From an uncultured Bartonella sp. (GTDB lineage: Bacteria; Pseudomonadota; Alphaproteobacteria; Rhizobiales; Rhizobiaceae), in contig CAMLON010000037.1 in NCBI GenBank assembly GCA_946481695.1, positions 1 through 16,783 of the forward strand: a stretch of 16,783 nucleotides of DNA, given 5' to 3'. The notes beneath the pieces were generated by a model. It saw nothing but the letters and a program-made list of their open reading frames with translations. It ran no database searches and was not told the origin of the DNA. This document shows positions 7,721-15,384 of the stretch, piece by piece; the first letter of the stretch is position 1, and every line of letters starts with the position of its first letter. A program made the translations under genes and the position numbers.

Positions 7721-8596
7721 ATGAACAAGCTTATAGCCAATTCCGGTCGTATATTTTTCACCCTTGTCATGGCTCTGGTGGCCGGCCTCCTCCTCTGGCA
7801 GTTATGGAACTATTACATGAATGACCCATGGACAAGAGACGGTAAAATAAGTGCCGATGTTGTTCGTGTCGCGCCTGATGTTTCCGGTTTTGTAACCGAG
7901 GTCAATGTCGTCGATAACCAACATGTCAAAAAGGGCGATGTTCTTTTCAAGATTGATCAGGCACGTTTTTCTTTAGCTTTTGAAGATGCACAAGCCATGG
8001 TTGACAATGCAAAAGCTGCTCACGATCAGGCAAAACGCGATCTCGAGCGTGACCAGAAACTGGATGATAAAACCATCACCCGCCAACAATTGGAGACGGC
8101 CGCTATGCAGGAATTGCAAACCGCAGCGACATTGCGCAAGGCAATCGTCCAGCTTGATACGGCGAAACTCGATCTTGAACGTTCGACAGTGCGTGCTGCT
8201 GTAAATGGTAAACTGACCAATTTTTCTCTGGAACCTGGTGAATATGTTACGCAAGGCAAACCGGTTACCGCGCTTGTCGATACCGATTCGTTTTATGCAT
8301 CCGGCTATTTTGAAGAAAACAAACTCGACCGCATTCATATCGGCAGTCGTGCAACCATCCACATTATGGGATCAAGCACTGTGTTGACCGGCGTTGTTGA
8401 AGGTTTTGCTGCGGGCATTGAAGATCGCGAACGCACGCAAACCACAAGCCTGCTTGCCAATGTTGCGCCGACGTTCAACTGGGTTCGCCTTGCACAGCGT
8501 ATACCGGTCCGTATCAAACTTGATCCGGTACCTGACAATATCCACCTTGTTTCGGGACGTACTGTCAGCGTAGCAATCGAAGAAAACAAGAAATAA
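7721..8596 (+). CDS. HlyD/AaeA-type periplasmic adaptor (membrane fusion protein)
   Basis: The 291-residue protein has one N-terminal membrane anchor (about residues 11-29). The family hallmark DPWTRDGKISADVVRVAPDV follows, and then the first half of the biotinyl-lipoyl-like domain (VSGFVTEV and KKGDVLFKID). A short alpha-helical hairpin at about 80-145 is rich in Ala, Gln and Lys. The second lipoyl half and a beta-barrel domain (ASGYFEENKLDRIHIG) complete it. Such adaptors link the inner-membrane pump to an outer-membrane channel in the periplasm. It is the third gene of the FUSC operon. No outer-membrane factor gene lies nearby, so the channel must be encoded elsewhere. It has no strong ribosome-binding site, so translational coupling to the DUF1656 gene is likely. 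Confidence 0.9.
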   Translation: MNKLIANSGRIFFTLVMALVAGLLLWQLWNYYMNDPWTRDGKISADVVRVAPDVSGFVTEVNVVDNQHVKKGDVLFKIDQARFSLAFEDAQAMVDNAKAAHDQAKRDLERDQKLDDKTITRQQLETAAMQELQTAATLRKAIVQLDTAKLDLERSTVRAAVNGKLTNFSLEPGEYVTQGKPVTALVDTDSFYASGYFEENKLDRIHIGSRATIHIMGSSTVLTGVVEGFAAGIEDRERTQTTSLLANVAPTFNWVRLAQRIPVRIKLDPVPDNIHLVSGRTVSVAIEENKK

Positions 8597-8697
8597 CCAG
8601 TTGATTTTCGTCAAGATTTTTCGTCACTTAAGTGCAACAGATTTAACTTTTTTTTACTTTAATCGGCAAAAACTCCGAATAAAGCGCTGTTCATTCA

Positions 8698-8726
8698 TTG
8701 TCGAAAAAGAAACTTCGCTATATGAC
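8698..8726 (+). promoter_or_regulatory. Possible promoter of the small membrane protein gene
   Basis: TTGTCG at 8698-8703 resembles a -35 box. TATGAC at 8721-8726 (17-bp spacing) or TATATG at 8719-8724 (15 bp) could be the -10 box. Transcription would then begin about 40 nt before the start codon at 8774. The match is only moderate; it is supported mainly by the gene having its own terminator. Confidence 0.27.
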
Positions 8727-8773
8727 AACACACAAATTAAAACTTGATAATCACATTTGATCGGAGAGATAAA

Positions 8774-8917
8774 ATGTCAGCCAAGAGAGCCACCTTGGTG
8801 ACTGTTGCTGCTCTTTTCACATTTATTCTAGTTGCTGCCGGAATTGGTTCGGTCGGTGCCGGAAATAACGAGTTTATGAGCAAAGACGGTTATGGTGTTC
8901 ATAGCTCGATGCGTTAA
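8774..8917 (+). CDS. Small 47-residue membrane or secreted protein, unknown function
   Basis: I do not recognise this protein. An ATG at 8774 follows a good ribosome-binding site (GGAGAG, 7 nt upstream) and opens 47 codons ending with TAA. The peptide has a basic start (MSAKR), one hydrophobic segment at about residues 7-23 (LVTVAALFTFILVAAG), a glycine-rich turn (GIGSVGAG) and a polar tail of about 17 residues. It could be a single-span membrane protein or, if the glycine/alanine stretch is a cleavage site (after VGA), a very short secreted peptide. It stands alone: 177 bp after the HlyD gene and followed about 60 bp later by a very strong terminator. The ribosome-binding site, the isolated transcription unit and the clear hydropathy pattern make it a likely real gene. 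Confidence 0.68.
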   Translation: MSAKRATLVTVAALFTFILVAAGIGSVGAGNNEFMSKDGYGVHSSMR

Positions 8918-8976
8918 TATCTGAACTATCTGACCGGATTTCCTTGTCAAACGAAAGCCGGCAGTCATAACTTTAA

Positions 8977-9002
8977 AAGGGGCCTTCAGGCCCCTTCTTT
9001 TT
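8977..9002 (+). terminator. Strong intrinsic terminator after the small protein gene
   Basis: A perfect 8-bp GC-rich stem (AAGGGGCC at 8977-8984 with GGCCCCTT at 8989-8996) closes a TTCA loop and is followed by CTTTTT. It is one of the two strongest terminators in the window and ends the transcript of the small protein gene, and of the efflux operon if that reads through. Confidence 0.88.
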
Positions 9003-9494
9003 ATGATTTCTCCGTCCGTTTCCGATATGCCTATTTGTTCCCGTTTCAATTTACCGGCTGAATTTTGTGGAATCTTCTTTCCGCCGATTGAAGGCGGCTT
9101 GCGGAATTTCTTAAATTTTGATTATCCGTTTTGTCGGTAAACAAATCGAACTTCACAAATGTGAAAAGCCCGATTTTTCCTGAATTAAAAAGTCGAATAT
9201 GGCTGCTTTTGTTATCGCCAAGCATTTTCAAATTCCGCGGGGGCACACTCCTATTACAGTGATCGGAACAAAGCCATCAATTATCGGATTTTAGATAACC
9301 ATATCACCAATCGGCAACGGCATTCTCACCAAACAAGATTGTAAAAATTGAGGAAATCATTTGGCAATAAAATATGAGCAAGCACGCCGAAAATCGGACA
9401 TTTGATGTCTAAACAAAAAGCGAAAGCTTGAAACAGCTTCCGCTTTTAAAATTCTGTTTTTCTCAAACCTTTCGGCCTGAATTTTTCATAAGAT
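9003..9494. other. Spacer without a supported gene
   Basis: No convincing gene. A 66-codon minus-strand frame (9046-9246, GTG start) shows no recognisable features. Small palindromic elements occur at 9152-9165 (TTCACAAATGTGAA, nearly symmetric). The right end holds the aldo/keto reductase terminator (9411-9447). Confidence 0.5.
9411..9447 (-). terminator. Terminator of the aldo/keto reductase gene
   Basis: Arms 9416-9427 and 9436-9447 pair over 12 positions with one mismatch. On the minus strand the stem runs into a T-rich stretch (complement of AAACAAAAAG at 9411-9420). It lies about 50 bp downstream of the reductase stop codon. Confidence 0.72.
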
Positions 9495-10343
9495 TTATGC
9501 CTGAAATTCGGAAGGGTCCGGCCCCATACGCCCATCCAATTTATCAAGCGCGGCAATAGCGTCATGATTTGCGGCGGTAAGCGAAAAATCGAATATATTG
9601 AAATTCTCGGCCATACGTTCCGCAGAGCTGGACTTTGGAATTGCCATCGTGCCCATTTCCATATGCCAGCGCAAAATGATTTGAGCGACAGTTTTATGAT
9701 GTTCATCGGCAATTTTTTTCAGCACAGGATCATCAAAAAATTGGCCGCGTCCGAGAGGTGCCCATGCTTCGGTCAATATATTGTTTTTATCATGGAAAAT
9801 GCGTAATTGCTTTTGTTGAAAATGCGGATGCAGTTCCACCTGATTGACTGCGGGGGCAACACCTGTTTCCTTGATAATCCGTTCAAGATCGACAATACGG
9901 AAATTGCAAACGCCGATAGATCGGACACGATTTTCCTGTTTGAGTCTGATCAGAGCTTTCCACGTTTCCACAAATAGATCACGCGCTGGCAAGGGCCAAT
10001 GGATAAGATAAAGATCAACCGCGTTCATGCGGAGCCGCTTTGTACTTTCTTCAAAAGCGCGCATCGTATTGTCATAGCCTTGGTCACTATTCCAGACTTT
10101 GGTGGCAATAAAAATATTTTTGCGTTCGATACCTGAATCGGCAACACCAAGCCCGACACCTTCTTCGTTATCATAAGCTTTGGCTGTATCAATGTGCCGG
10201 TAGCCTGTCTTTATTGCCTGTTTAACAGCGGCTCTGGTATCGCGTTCGGGAATTTTAAAAACCCCGAAGCCCAATTGTGGAATGAACAAGCCATCATTCA
10301 TCTTAAGCAAGGGAACCGATTTATTTTGTGAAAGTTCTGACAT
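9495..10343 (-). CDS. Aldo/keto reductase (2,5-diketo-D-gluconate reductase-like)
   Basis: A 282-residue single-domain TIM-barrel oxidoreductase that should use NADPH to reduce aldehydes or ketones in the cytoplasm. The catalytic tetrad is complete: Asp52 and Tyr57 in HIDTAKAYDNE, Lys82 in IATKVWN and His115 in DLYLIHWP. The cofactor-binding motif IPKSSSAERMAEN lies near the C-terminus. The pattern fits the bacterial AKR5-type group, which includes 2,5-diketogluconate and methylglyoxal reductases; the real substrate cannot be told from sequence. The start has an excellent ribosome-binding site (AAGGAGAA, 4 nt before the ATG). It is monocistronic, with its own terminator on the left and a long AT-rich upstream region on the right. 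The C-terminus is short, as in the small bacterial members. Confidence 0.93.
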   Translation of the reverse strand: MSELSQNKSVPLLKMNDGLFIPQLGFGVFKIPERDTRAAVKQAIKTGYRHIDTAKAYDNEEGVGLGVADSGIERKNIFIATKVWNSDQGYDNTMRAFEESTKRLRMNAVDLYLIHWPLPARDLFVETWKALIRLKQENRVRSIGVCNFRIVDLERIIKETGVAPAVNQVELHPHFQQKQLRIFHDKNNILTEAWAPLGRGQFFDDPVLKKIADEHHKTVAQIILRWHMEMGTMAIPKSSSAERMAENFNIFDFSLTAANHDAIAALDKLDGRMGPDPSEFQA

Positions 10344-11014
10344 CTATTCTCCTTGATTATCTTATTCAATATGAACCACACTCCATCCCGTCAACGACGT
10401 TCATGGATTTTTCATTGGAGTAGATCATAATGCATAATCACCTGAATTGACAGTAAGGTAAAAACAGAATTCAAAAATAAAAAGTGATGTGTATCACATA
10501 ACTTAGTTAAAATATATTATTTCGATTAAAATCAACAATTAAACGTTAAAATTCAAATCGGAATATTTTATTTTCCATGACTATTTTTCATCTCGATTAA
10601 ATTAAATGAATTTTATATTTTATAAAAATATCTTCAAAAAATATTCTTTTATATTTTTAATTTTTCGAAAAATTTTTAAATTGTGCGTCCTTCAGACTCC
10701 TTTAGATATTCAGGTGCTTCGCCTGACATGTTATTTCTGGTTCGCATTTTTTTGGAAAACCGGTTTATTCATCCGTTGCAACTAAATGCCCTGATCCCTT
10801 GGATTTTCACGATGTTTATATGACGGACAGGTGATAAACGCTGAATCAAATTCCAAATTACCCGCAACGCGTTATTGTGCGGATAGAGACATCAAAACCG
10901 CAAGGAAATATAAAAACTCTTGTTATTTTTCACGTTGATAAGGCCGAAGGTGTAGACAGGTAAAAGCTATGATCACCAATAAAGCACTGAAGCGAAAAAG
11001 CGCATACCGGATTA
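10344..11014. other. Long gene-poor AT-rich spacer
   Basis: I see no supported gene in these 671 bp. The part at about 10440-10680 is extremely AT-rich, with long A and T runs, and probably includes the reductase promoter on the minus strand. The part at about 10680-10968 is more mixed. It contains a small hairpin (10710-10715 with 10721-10726) and a 35-codon GTG frame from about 10831 without clear support. No tRNA, repeat or mobile element is visible. Confidence 0.5.
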
Positions 11015-11701
11015 TTATTTCGCTGCTCCATATAATCTCTTTGTCCAGTCTTCTATCTCGTGATTATCCAACCGCTTTTGGGCAAGAGAGCGCCAGCTTG
11101 GTGATAATTCGTTCAATGAAGCAATATGCGACAATTCTTCATAATCGGTTCTGGTCACATAAAAAGCCTTCCATAAACGATAAATCGTCCACTCTTCGTG
11201 CAACCGTTCGAGAAGTTCAAGCTCGTCTTGCAGAGTTACCTCCCCCTCCTGTAAAACACGATAATACCAGCCTGTTCGCCCGCTTTTTTGCGTGCGCAGT
11301 GACATATCGGTGACACCGAACCTTACATTGAGCCGGAAACAGGGCTGTCTTCCTTGCGAAACTTCTATGATAGCTTTCCCTAGACGATAAACATCCCCGA
11401 CAGCAATATCTTTCTCGCTCAAACCGGAGGTTGACAGATTTTCCCCGAAGGCAGTCGGCGTATCAAAGACCGCTTTATGCCCAAGCTCGTTTTTCCAGAA
11501 AGCATAATGGTCAAAATCATAGTGATGAACGGCTTTTTCCATTCCACCATGATGTTTCTTGTCTGCCTGTTCGTCACCAATAAAACCGGTTTTGGTGAGA
11601 AACAGAGGTCGATCAACCGGTTTTTTATCAATCCCGCTTTGCAAGTTTTCTGGTCCTATTGCTTTTATCGGACCAACTGAAAGTGCCAAAAGTTTTACCA
11701 T
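11015..11701 (-). CDS. MOSC-domain protein, YiiM type
   Basis: The 228-residue protein carries a MOSC beta-barrel domain followed by the C-terminal helical '3-alpha' extension of the YiiM group. Visible signatures are TGFIGDEQADKKHHGG (about residues 38-53) with HHYDFDHYAFW, then FGENLSTSGL (85-94), GDVYRLG and the conserved cysteine region SQGRQPCFRLN with Cys121. MOSC proteins bind the molybdenum cofactor or transfer sulfur to it. E. coli YiiM reduces N-hydroxylated bases such as 6-hydroxylaminopurine. A similar detoxifying reductase role is likely but inferred. The start codon has no clear ribosome-binding site. It lies 52 bp after the AsmA gene on the same strand with no terminator between them, so co-transcription is possible. 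The functional link to AsmA is not obvious. Confidence 0.88.
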   Translation of the reverse strand: MVKLLALSVGPIKAIGPENLQSGIDKKPVDRPLFLTKTGFIGDEQADKKHHGGMEKAVHHYDFDHYAFWKNELGHKAVFDTPTAFGENLSTSGLSEKDIAVGDVYRLGKAIIEVSQGRQPCFRLNVRFGVTDMSLRTQKSGRTGWYYRVLQEGEVTLQDELELLERLHEEWTIYRLWKAFYVTRTDYEELSHIASLNELSPSWRSLAQKRLDNHEIEDWTKRLYGAAK

Positions 11702-11753
11702 TTTTTTAAAACCGATAATAATAGGTGCTGGTGGTTATGCCTCGAAACTGCTT

Positions 11754-13652
11754 TTAGTCCGGTTTCCCTTCTGACGCATTATTGCGCTGAAGATCGACGA
11801 TGCCATATGGAAATCGTCTGCCAGACATTGAAAAACCTAATGGTTTGACAAGACTGTTCATCAGACAGGTAACATCGGCGCAGGCTTTGTCGGAGCGCGG
11901 CACTTTTTTCAAGACCGCATCAAGTTTAATTTCGTAACCATTGTTTTTATTGTCTTCAGTTTGAATATCTGCCGTTCCTTTGGTCAAAAGTTGCCAATTG
12001 CCCATTTGAATGACCGATTTATCAATAACAAGATTTTCGTCGGTAATCGTTGTTTCAATATCCCACCTGTCAAAATCCGTCGACGCATCCGCGGAATTTT
12101 CAATCTGCGCTTCATCACCGCCACCTATTGCTGTCCGCAGCTTTTCAATATCATAGCCTTTGATATTGCCCTGCGACATATTCAACGTCAGATGGCCTTG
12201 CATTTTGGAAACCACTTCCGACCACCGGCTGAACGGGGCATGCATTGTCAAGATAAGACCGGTTTTTGCATTGACAAAGGAAGGATGACCGAAAGCCCGC
12301 GCTATTGACTGGAGGTCGAGAGAATTTCCTGAAACGCGGCCTTCAATGCTGGCTTTATCATTATCGCGACTGATCTGGATATTGGATTGGATGGCTCCGC
12401 CAAATGCATTGGCATTGCCGAGATCGAAAATTCCCCGCCCGCTTCTGATCTGTATGGCAGCTGCAAGATTATTGAGGGTTATTGTTCCAAGCTGCGCCTC
12501 CGGTGCCGACATGCGGATATCAAGACCAATCAGGTCAAGAACCGAAAGATCAAGAAATTCGTTTTTTTCTTCATCCGGGAAAAATGTTGCAACCAATGTG
12601 TCAAGATTGAGCTTGTCAAAAGCAAGCGACCCGCTGATGACAGGCAGATGATCCTGATAGCCGGTGGCGAGTGCGCCGCGGGCATTATCATTTCCTAGTT
12701 TGAAATTGACATTGTTAAATTGCATATGACCGGGTTGGGCAGAAAAATCCGATTCCCAGACAACCGGCGCTTTCAATCCTTGTCCCAGCACCTGACGGTA
12801 ACCGAGCCAATCCATGGTCTTGTTCCAGCCCGGAGAACGGGCCGCAATTCGTCCGTCAAAAATATAGCTTTCGGAAAGGCGCCCTTTCCCTTCAAAAGTA
12901 ATACCGCCGCTTAAAGAATTAAGGCTGGCTCTAAGTTCGCTGGTACCGCCGGAAAAAAATATCAGCGCCTGCATCGCATCAATACGCAAATCGGTTGCTT
13001 TTCCGTGCCACATGGCATTGGCACGAAAACTTGCCGCTCTTGTTGATTCCGGCCATTCAAGCACAGCGTTAAGTGCCGTAATTTTTTCTGCCATCCCTCC
13101 GAGGTTTTTGCGATAGAGGAGCTCTCCATTGTCAATCACTATCCGCCCGAATGGTTGATTAAGAAGGCGGGTTATATCAGGATGATCAGGATTCTTGTTA
13201 ACAATTTCGCGGGCTTCACGAACGGCTGCTCCGAAACTGCCTTGCGACCTTGAAACTGCGTCAAAAAAATCGGTAACTGTTTTGACCGGCTCTTCCATAA
13301 CAAAATGTGGATTGATAATGCGGGTTTGCGAAAATGTGATGTGCCCGAACAAAGCATCAATGAGTGATAAATCGACTTCAATGCGCTCTGCTTCCATAAG
13401 TGGTGCCGTATCATCATTTGTCGGCGTGAGTATCACACCGGCCAATGATGCTTTAGGATAAGGGAAAAGATCAAGTTTCGGCGCTTCTCGCAATTGCACA
13501 TTATAACCCGTCCATGCACTTAAATCCTGTGCAAGGCGGATGCGGATCGCATCGGTCGAAACGAGAGCCGGCAACAGCAGGAAAATCGCCACAACGATAA
13601 TTCCCAACAGCACAACCAGCGCGCCGACATATTTTACGTTTTTTCTGTGCAC
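11754..13652 (-). CDS. AsmA-family envelope protein
   Basis: The 632-residue protein begins with a short basic end and one membrane-spanning helix (about residues 8-29). A long periplasmic region of beta-rich repeats follows, with the AsmA N-terminal pattern (VQLREAPKLDLFPYPKASLAGVILT) and a C-terminal AsmA segment (about 440-610, including GHLTLNMSQGNIKGYDIEKL). AsmA-like proteins belong to the repeating-beta-groove/chorein-related group proposed to carry phospholipids between the inner and outer membranes; E. coli AsmA affects outer-membrane assembly. The start is GTG at 13652, backed by AAAGGGA about 5 nt upstream; no better start lies nearby. It probably precedes the MOSC gene in one transcript. 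A transport role is inferred from the family. Confidence 0.88.
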   Translation of the reverse strand: MHRKNVKYVGALVVLLGIIVVAIFLLLPALVSTDAIRIRLAQDLSAWTGYNVQLREAPKLDLFPYPKASLAGVILTPTNDDTAPLMEAERIEVDLSLIDALFGHITFSQTRIINPHFVMEEPVKTVTDFFDAVSRSQGSFGAAVREAREIVNKNPDHPDITRLLNQPFGRIVIDNGELLYRKNLGGMAEKITALNAVLEWPESTRAASFRANAMWHGKATDLRIDAMQALIFFSGGTSELRASLNSLSGGITFEGKGRLSESYIFDGRIAARSPGWNKTMDWLGYRQVLGQGLKAPVVWESDFSAQPGHMQFNNVNFKLGNDNARGALATGYQDHLPVISGSLAFDKLNLDTLVATFFPDEEKNEFLDLSVLDLIGLDIRMSAPEAQLGTITLNNLAAAIQIRSGRGIFDLGNANAFGGAIQSNIQISRDNDKASIEGRVSGNSLDLQSIARAFGHPSFVNAKTGLILTMHAPFSRWSEVVSKMQGHLTLNMSQGNIKGYDIEKLRTAIGGGDEAQIENSADASTDFDRWDIETTITDENLVIDKSVIQMGNWQLLTKGTADIQTEDNKNNGYEIKLDAVLKKVPRSDKACADVTCLMNSLVKPLGFSMSGRRFPYGIVDLQRNNASEGKPD

Positions 13653-13688
13653 CTCGTCCCTTTACCTTTTATTAACCATAAATGATTA

Positions 13689-13780
13689 AAACCGAATTAC
13701 ATTTCGGCTTCCAGTGAAAGCTTGTTTCTGAAATGCCCTTGTTTAAATTTTTGCCGGGTTTTATTGCCCGGCATTTTTTT
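13689..13780 (+). ncRNA. Candidate small RNA between two minus-strand genes
   Basis: The 185-bp spacer between the AsmA and deacetylase genes, both minus-strand, contains a complete terminator that works only on the + strand (13752-13780). About 45 bp before it is a hairpin with arms 13689-13696 and 13703-13710 (8 bp, one mismatch). No + strand protein gene precedes the terminator; the best frame is 11 codons. A transcript of roughly 90-110 nt starting near the AsmA gene would fold into two hairpins with a single-stranded link and end in a U tail, the usual form of Hfq-type small RNAs. I found no clear promoter, and the sequence does not match any alphaproteobacterial small RNA I can recall. 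The 5' end given is a guess. Confidence 0.33.
13752..13780 (+). terminator. Strong + strand terminator with no gene before it
   Basis: A perfect 7-bp GC-rich stem (TGCCGGG at 13752-13758 with CCCGGCA at 13767-13773) and an 8-nt loop are followed by seven T residues (13774-13780). On the minus strand the stem is followed by AAAAATTT, so it would not serve the deacetylase gene well. Confidence 0.72.
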
Positions 13781-13837
13781 AATCGAATTTTATTCCAACA
13801 ACAATGAAAATGCTGTGAAAGCGTAACTTATGCCCCG

Positions 13838-14536
13838 CTAGCGCAGAAGACACTTGGCTAAAAAATGCAAAATCGTGTCATTGCGGCGAATACTGTGTCT
13901 AGGCAATTCAAAATCCCCCTCGTTTCCCCGTGCACGCGATTTGACTGTTGTAACAGCATAACGATAACCGGCATTTTTTACGATTTTTTGGATGGCTTCA
14001 TTTTCGTCACCAAATGGATAGGCAAAAGATATAATGGGCGCACCAAGTTCCTCTTCAAGTTTTGCCTTGTTTTCGACAATCTGGCGCTCTGCTTCCTTAA
14101 TCGGAATATCTTTCAAATGTGGGTGGTCGAGCGTGTGACCTCCGACTTCATGCCCATGCGCCGCCCAATCTCTCATTTGGTCGAATGTCATTATCTTGTC
14201 GCGCTGTGAACGTTCATTATCCCATGAATTGTCGAGCCCCATACGCGAAGAGACAAAAAAATTGGTTGCGCTGAACCCCAATTCATCAAGAACAGGCATA
14301 GCATCCTGATAAACAGATAAAAAACCGTCGTCGAAAGTTATCGCCGCCACTTTTCCCTTTTTGCTGCCGCGAATATAAGGCATTGCTTCTTTGAGTGACA
14401 ATCCTTGAAAGCCGATACGTTTCAAGACATGCATTTGCCTTATAAATTTTTCAACCGTAACATAATTGGAGCGCCCCGGAATACCTGCTTTGGGCGGCGT
14501 ACCTAAATGATGATAAAGAAGTATGGGAACAGCCAT
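13838..14536 (-). CDS. Polysaccharide deacetylase (NodB/CE4-type)
   Basis: The 232-residue protein has the carbohydrate esterase family 4 motifs in order. TFDDG at residues 67-71 gives the catalytic base and metal-binding aspartates (Asp69, Asp70). HTLDH at 134-138 gives the two metal-binding histidines. FAYPFG at 171-176 stands for motif 3. The N-terminal VPILLYHHLG is typical of the YadE/PDA branch. Such enzymes remove N- or O-acetyl groups from surface polysaccharides with a bound zinc ion. No signal peptide or membrane helix is visible, so it may act in the cytoplasm on a lipid-linked or nucleotide-linked glycan. It starts one base after the stop of the GT25 gene, strong evidence of co-translation and shared pathway. 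The true substrate is unknown. Confidence 0.9.
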   Translation of the reverse strand: MAVPILLYHHLGTPPKAGIPGRSNYVTVEKFIRQMHVLKRIGFQGLSLKEAMPYIRGSKKGKVAAITFDDGFLSVYQDAMPVLDELGFSATNFFVSSRMGLDNSWDNERSQRDKIMTFDQMRDWAAHGHEVGGHTLDHPHLKDIPIKEAERQIVENKAKLEEELGAPIISFAYPFGDENEAIQKIVKNAGYRYAVTTVKSRARGNEGDFELPRHSIRRNDTILHFLAKCLLR

Positions 14537-14537
14537 A

Positions 14538-15278
14538 TCAACCTTCCTGACGTTTCGATAGAACCTTTATGCGATGCCGATAAAGCGGGCGGGCCAGTTC
14601 TCGATAAAGGCGGGCAAAAAGAGAATGTTTGCTTTTGATCGTCGAGCCGCCAAGTTCGGCAGAAATTTCGCGAACCACCGGAGGTAAAACAACCTGCGGA
14701 TGGACGCCGGTTTTCCAATATAATTGTTCGGTCGTATCAACCGGACGATCGAATGTGGCTGTCGCATCAAGTAGTTTTCGGGCAGCATTACAGCCCACCA
14801 GTTGGGCAACCTGACCCAAACCGATTTCTGTCGGCCTGATAAGTTTAATATCGCCTTTTTCAGCGTTTATTTTTCCTGTTTCGCGCACCCGAAAAGGAAA
14901 ACGGATGAAACTTTCTTCATTGGCTTCCTCGACAGCAAACCGGAAAACTTCGTCAAATCGCTCGTCCAGAGCAACATCGTCTTCAATGATAAATCCTGCA
15001 TCCATTCCCTCGTCGACGATTTTTTGCCAGGCGCGTCTATGCGACAAAAAACACGCAATTTCGTTTTTTGACAAAGCAAAGGGATAAAAAGGACGATAAA
15101 GCTGTTTTCTGTAAAATTGGAAAATCGTCTTGTCATCAAGGTCAAGACTATCAACAGCTCCTAACACCATTGCAGGACAAGGCAGCATTCTTTCGAGCAA
15201 TTCAACTTGTATCTGTCGCTCATCCGCACGATCAAGATGGATAATCAGCGCTTTGATGGTTTTCTCTGAACCGTTCAT
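14538..15278 (-). CDS. Glycosyltransferase family 25 (LPS-type)
   Basis: The 246-residue protein matches GT25 enzymes, which in bacteria add galactose or glucose to lipopolysaccharide or lipooligosaccharide. The start IKALIIHLDRADERQ is the family opening (usually VINLxRxxxR). LSKNEIACFLSHRRAWQKI at about 69-87 is the best-conserved block, and FIIEDDV (Glu99-Asp100-Asp101) is the metal and nucleotide-sugar motif. A C-terminal basic segment (RLYRELARPLYRHRIKVLSK) may hold it to the inner membrane. There is no signal peptide, so it should act on the cytoplasmic face. The ribosome-binding site is poor. A terminator-like hairpin (15297-15318) sits only about 20 bp before the start, so expression may depend on readthrough from the GT29-like gene. 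The deacetylase gene follows after 1 bp. Confidence 0.9.
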   Translation of the reverse strand: MNGSEKTIKALIIHLDRADERQIQVELLERMLPCPAMVLGAVDSLDLDDKTIFQFYRKQLYRPFYPFALSKNEIACFLSHRRAWQKIVDEGMDAGFIIEDDVALDERFDEVFRFAVEEANEESFIRFPFRVRETGKINAEKGDIKLIRPTEIGLGQVAQLVGCNAARKLLDATATFDRPVDTTEQLYWKTGVHPQVVLPPVVREISAELGGSTIKSKHSLFARLYRELARPLYRHRIKVLSKRQEG

Positions 15279-15296
15279 ATTCGACCCGAAAGTTTT

Positions 15297-15318
15297 AAAA
15301 ACGGGCGGTTAAGGCCCG
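15297..15318 (-). terminator. Terminator or attenuator ahead of the GT25 gene
   Basis: A 5-bp all-GC stem (GCCCG at 15314-15318 with CGGGC at 15302-15306) with a 7-nt loop is followed on the minus strand by TTTTT (complement of 15297-15301). It lies 67 bp after the GT29-like gene and just before the GT25 start. One arm could instead pair with CGGG next to the GT25 start region, an arrangement that would suit attenuation. The stem is short, so termination may be partial. Confidence 0.45.
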
Positions 15319-15384
15319 GCTTCCATACTAGGGACGAATGGAAAGGAAAACAATGTGAATTATACCGCTTGCTCTTAAAATTTG

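Noticed and set aside
9152..9165. TTCACAAATGTGAA as a regulator binding site
   Set aside because: It is short, not perfectly symmetric, and far from any supported promoter.
9046..9246. 66-codon minus-strand frame with a GTG start
   Set aside because: The AGGAG lies only 1 nt before the GTG, the product matches no known family, and there is no terminator pattern specific to it.
10831..10940. 35-codon frame beginning with GTG in the AT-rich spacer
   Set aside because: No convincing ribosome-binding site or composition signal; an open frame of this length is expected by chance.
10969..11313. 114-codon + strand frame opposite the MOSC gene
   Set aside because: It is mostly antisense to a well-supported MOSC protein and has no ribosome-binding site or domain.
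13653..13837. Match of the small-RNA candidate to the AbcR family of alphaproteobacteria
   Set aside because: AbcR RNAs show repeated CUCC-type anti-Shine-Dalgarno loops. I see none in the right place, so I do not assign the family.
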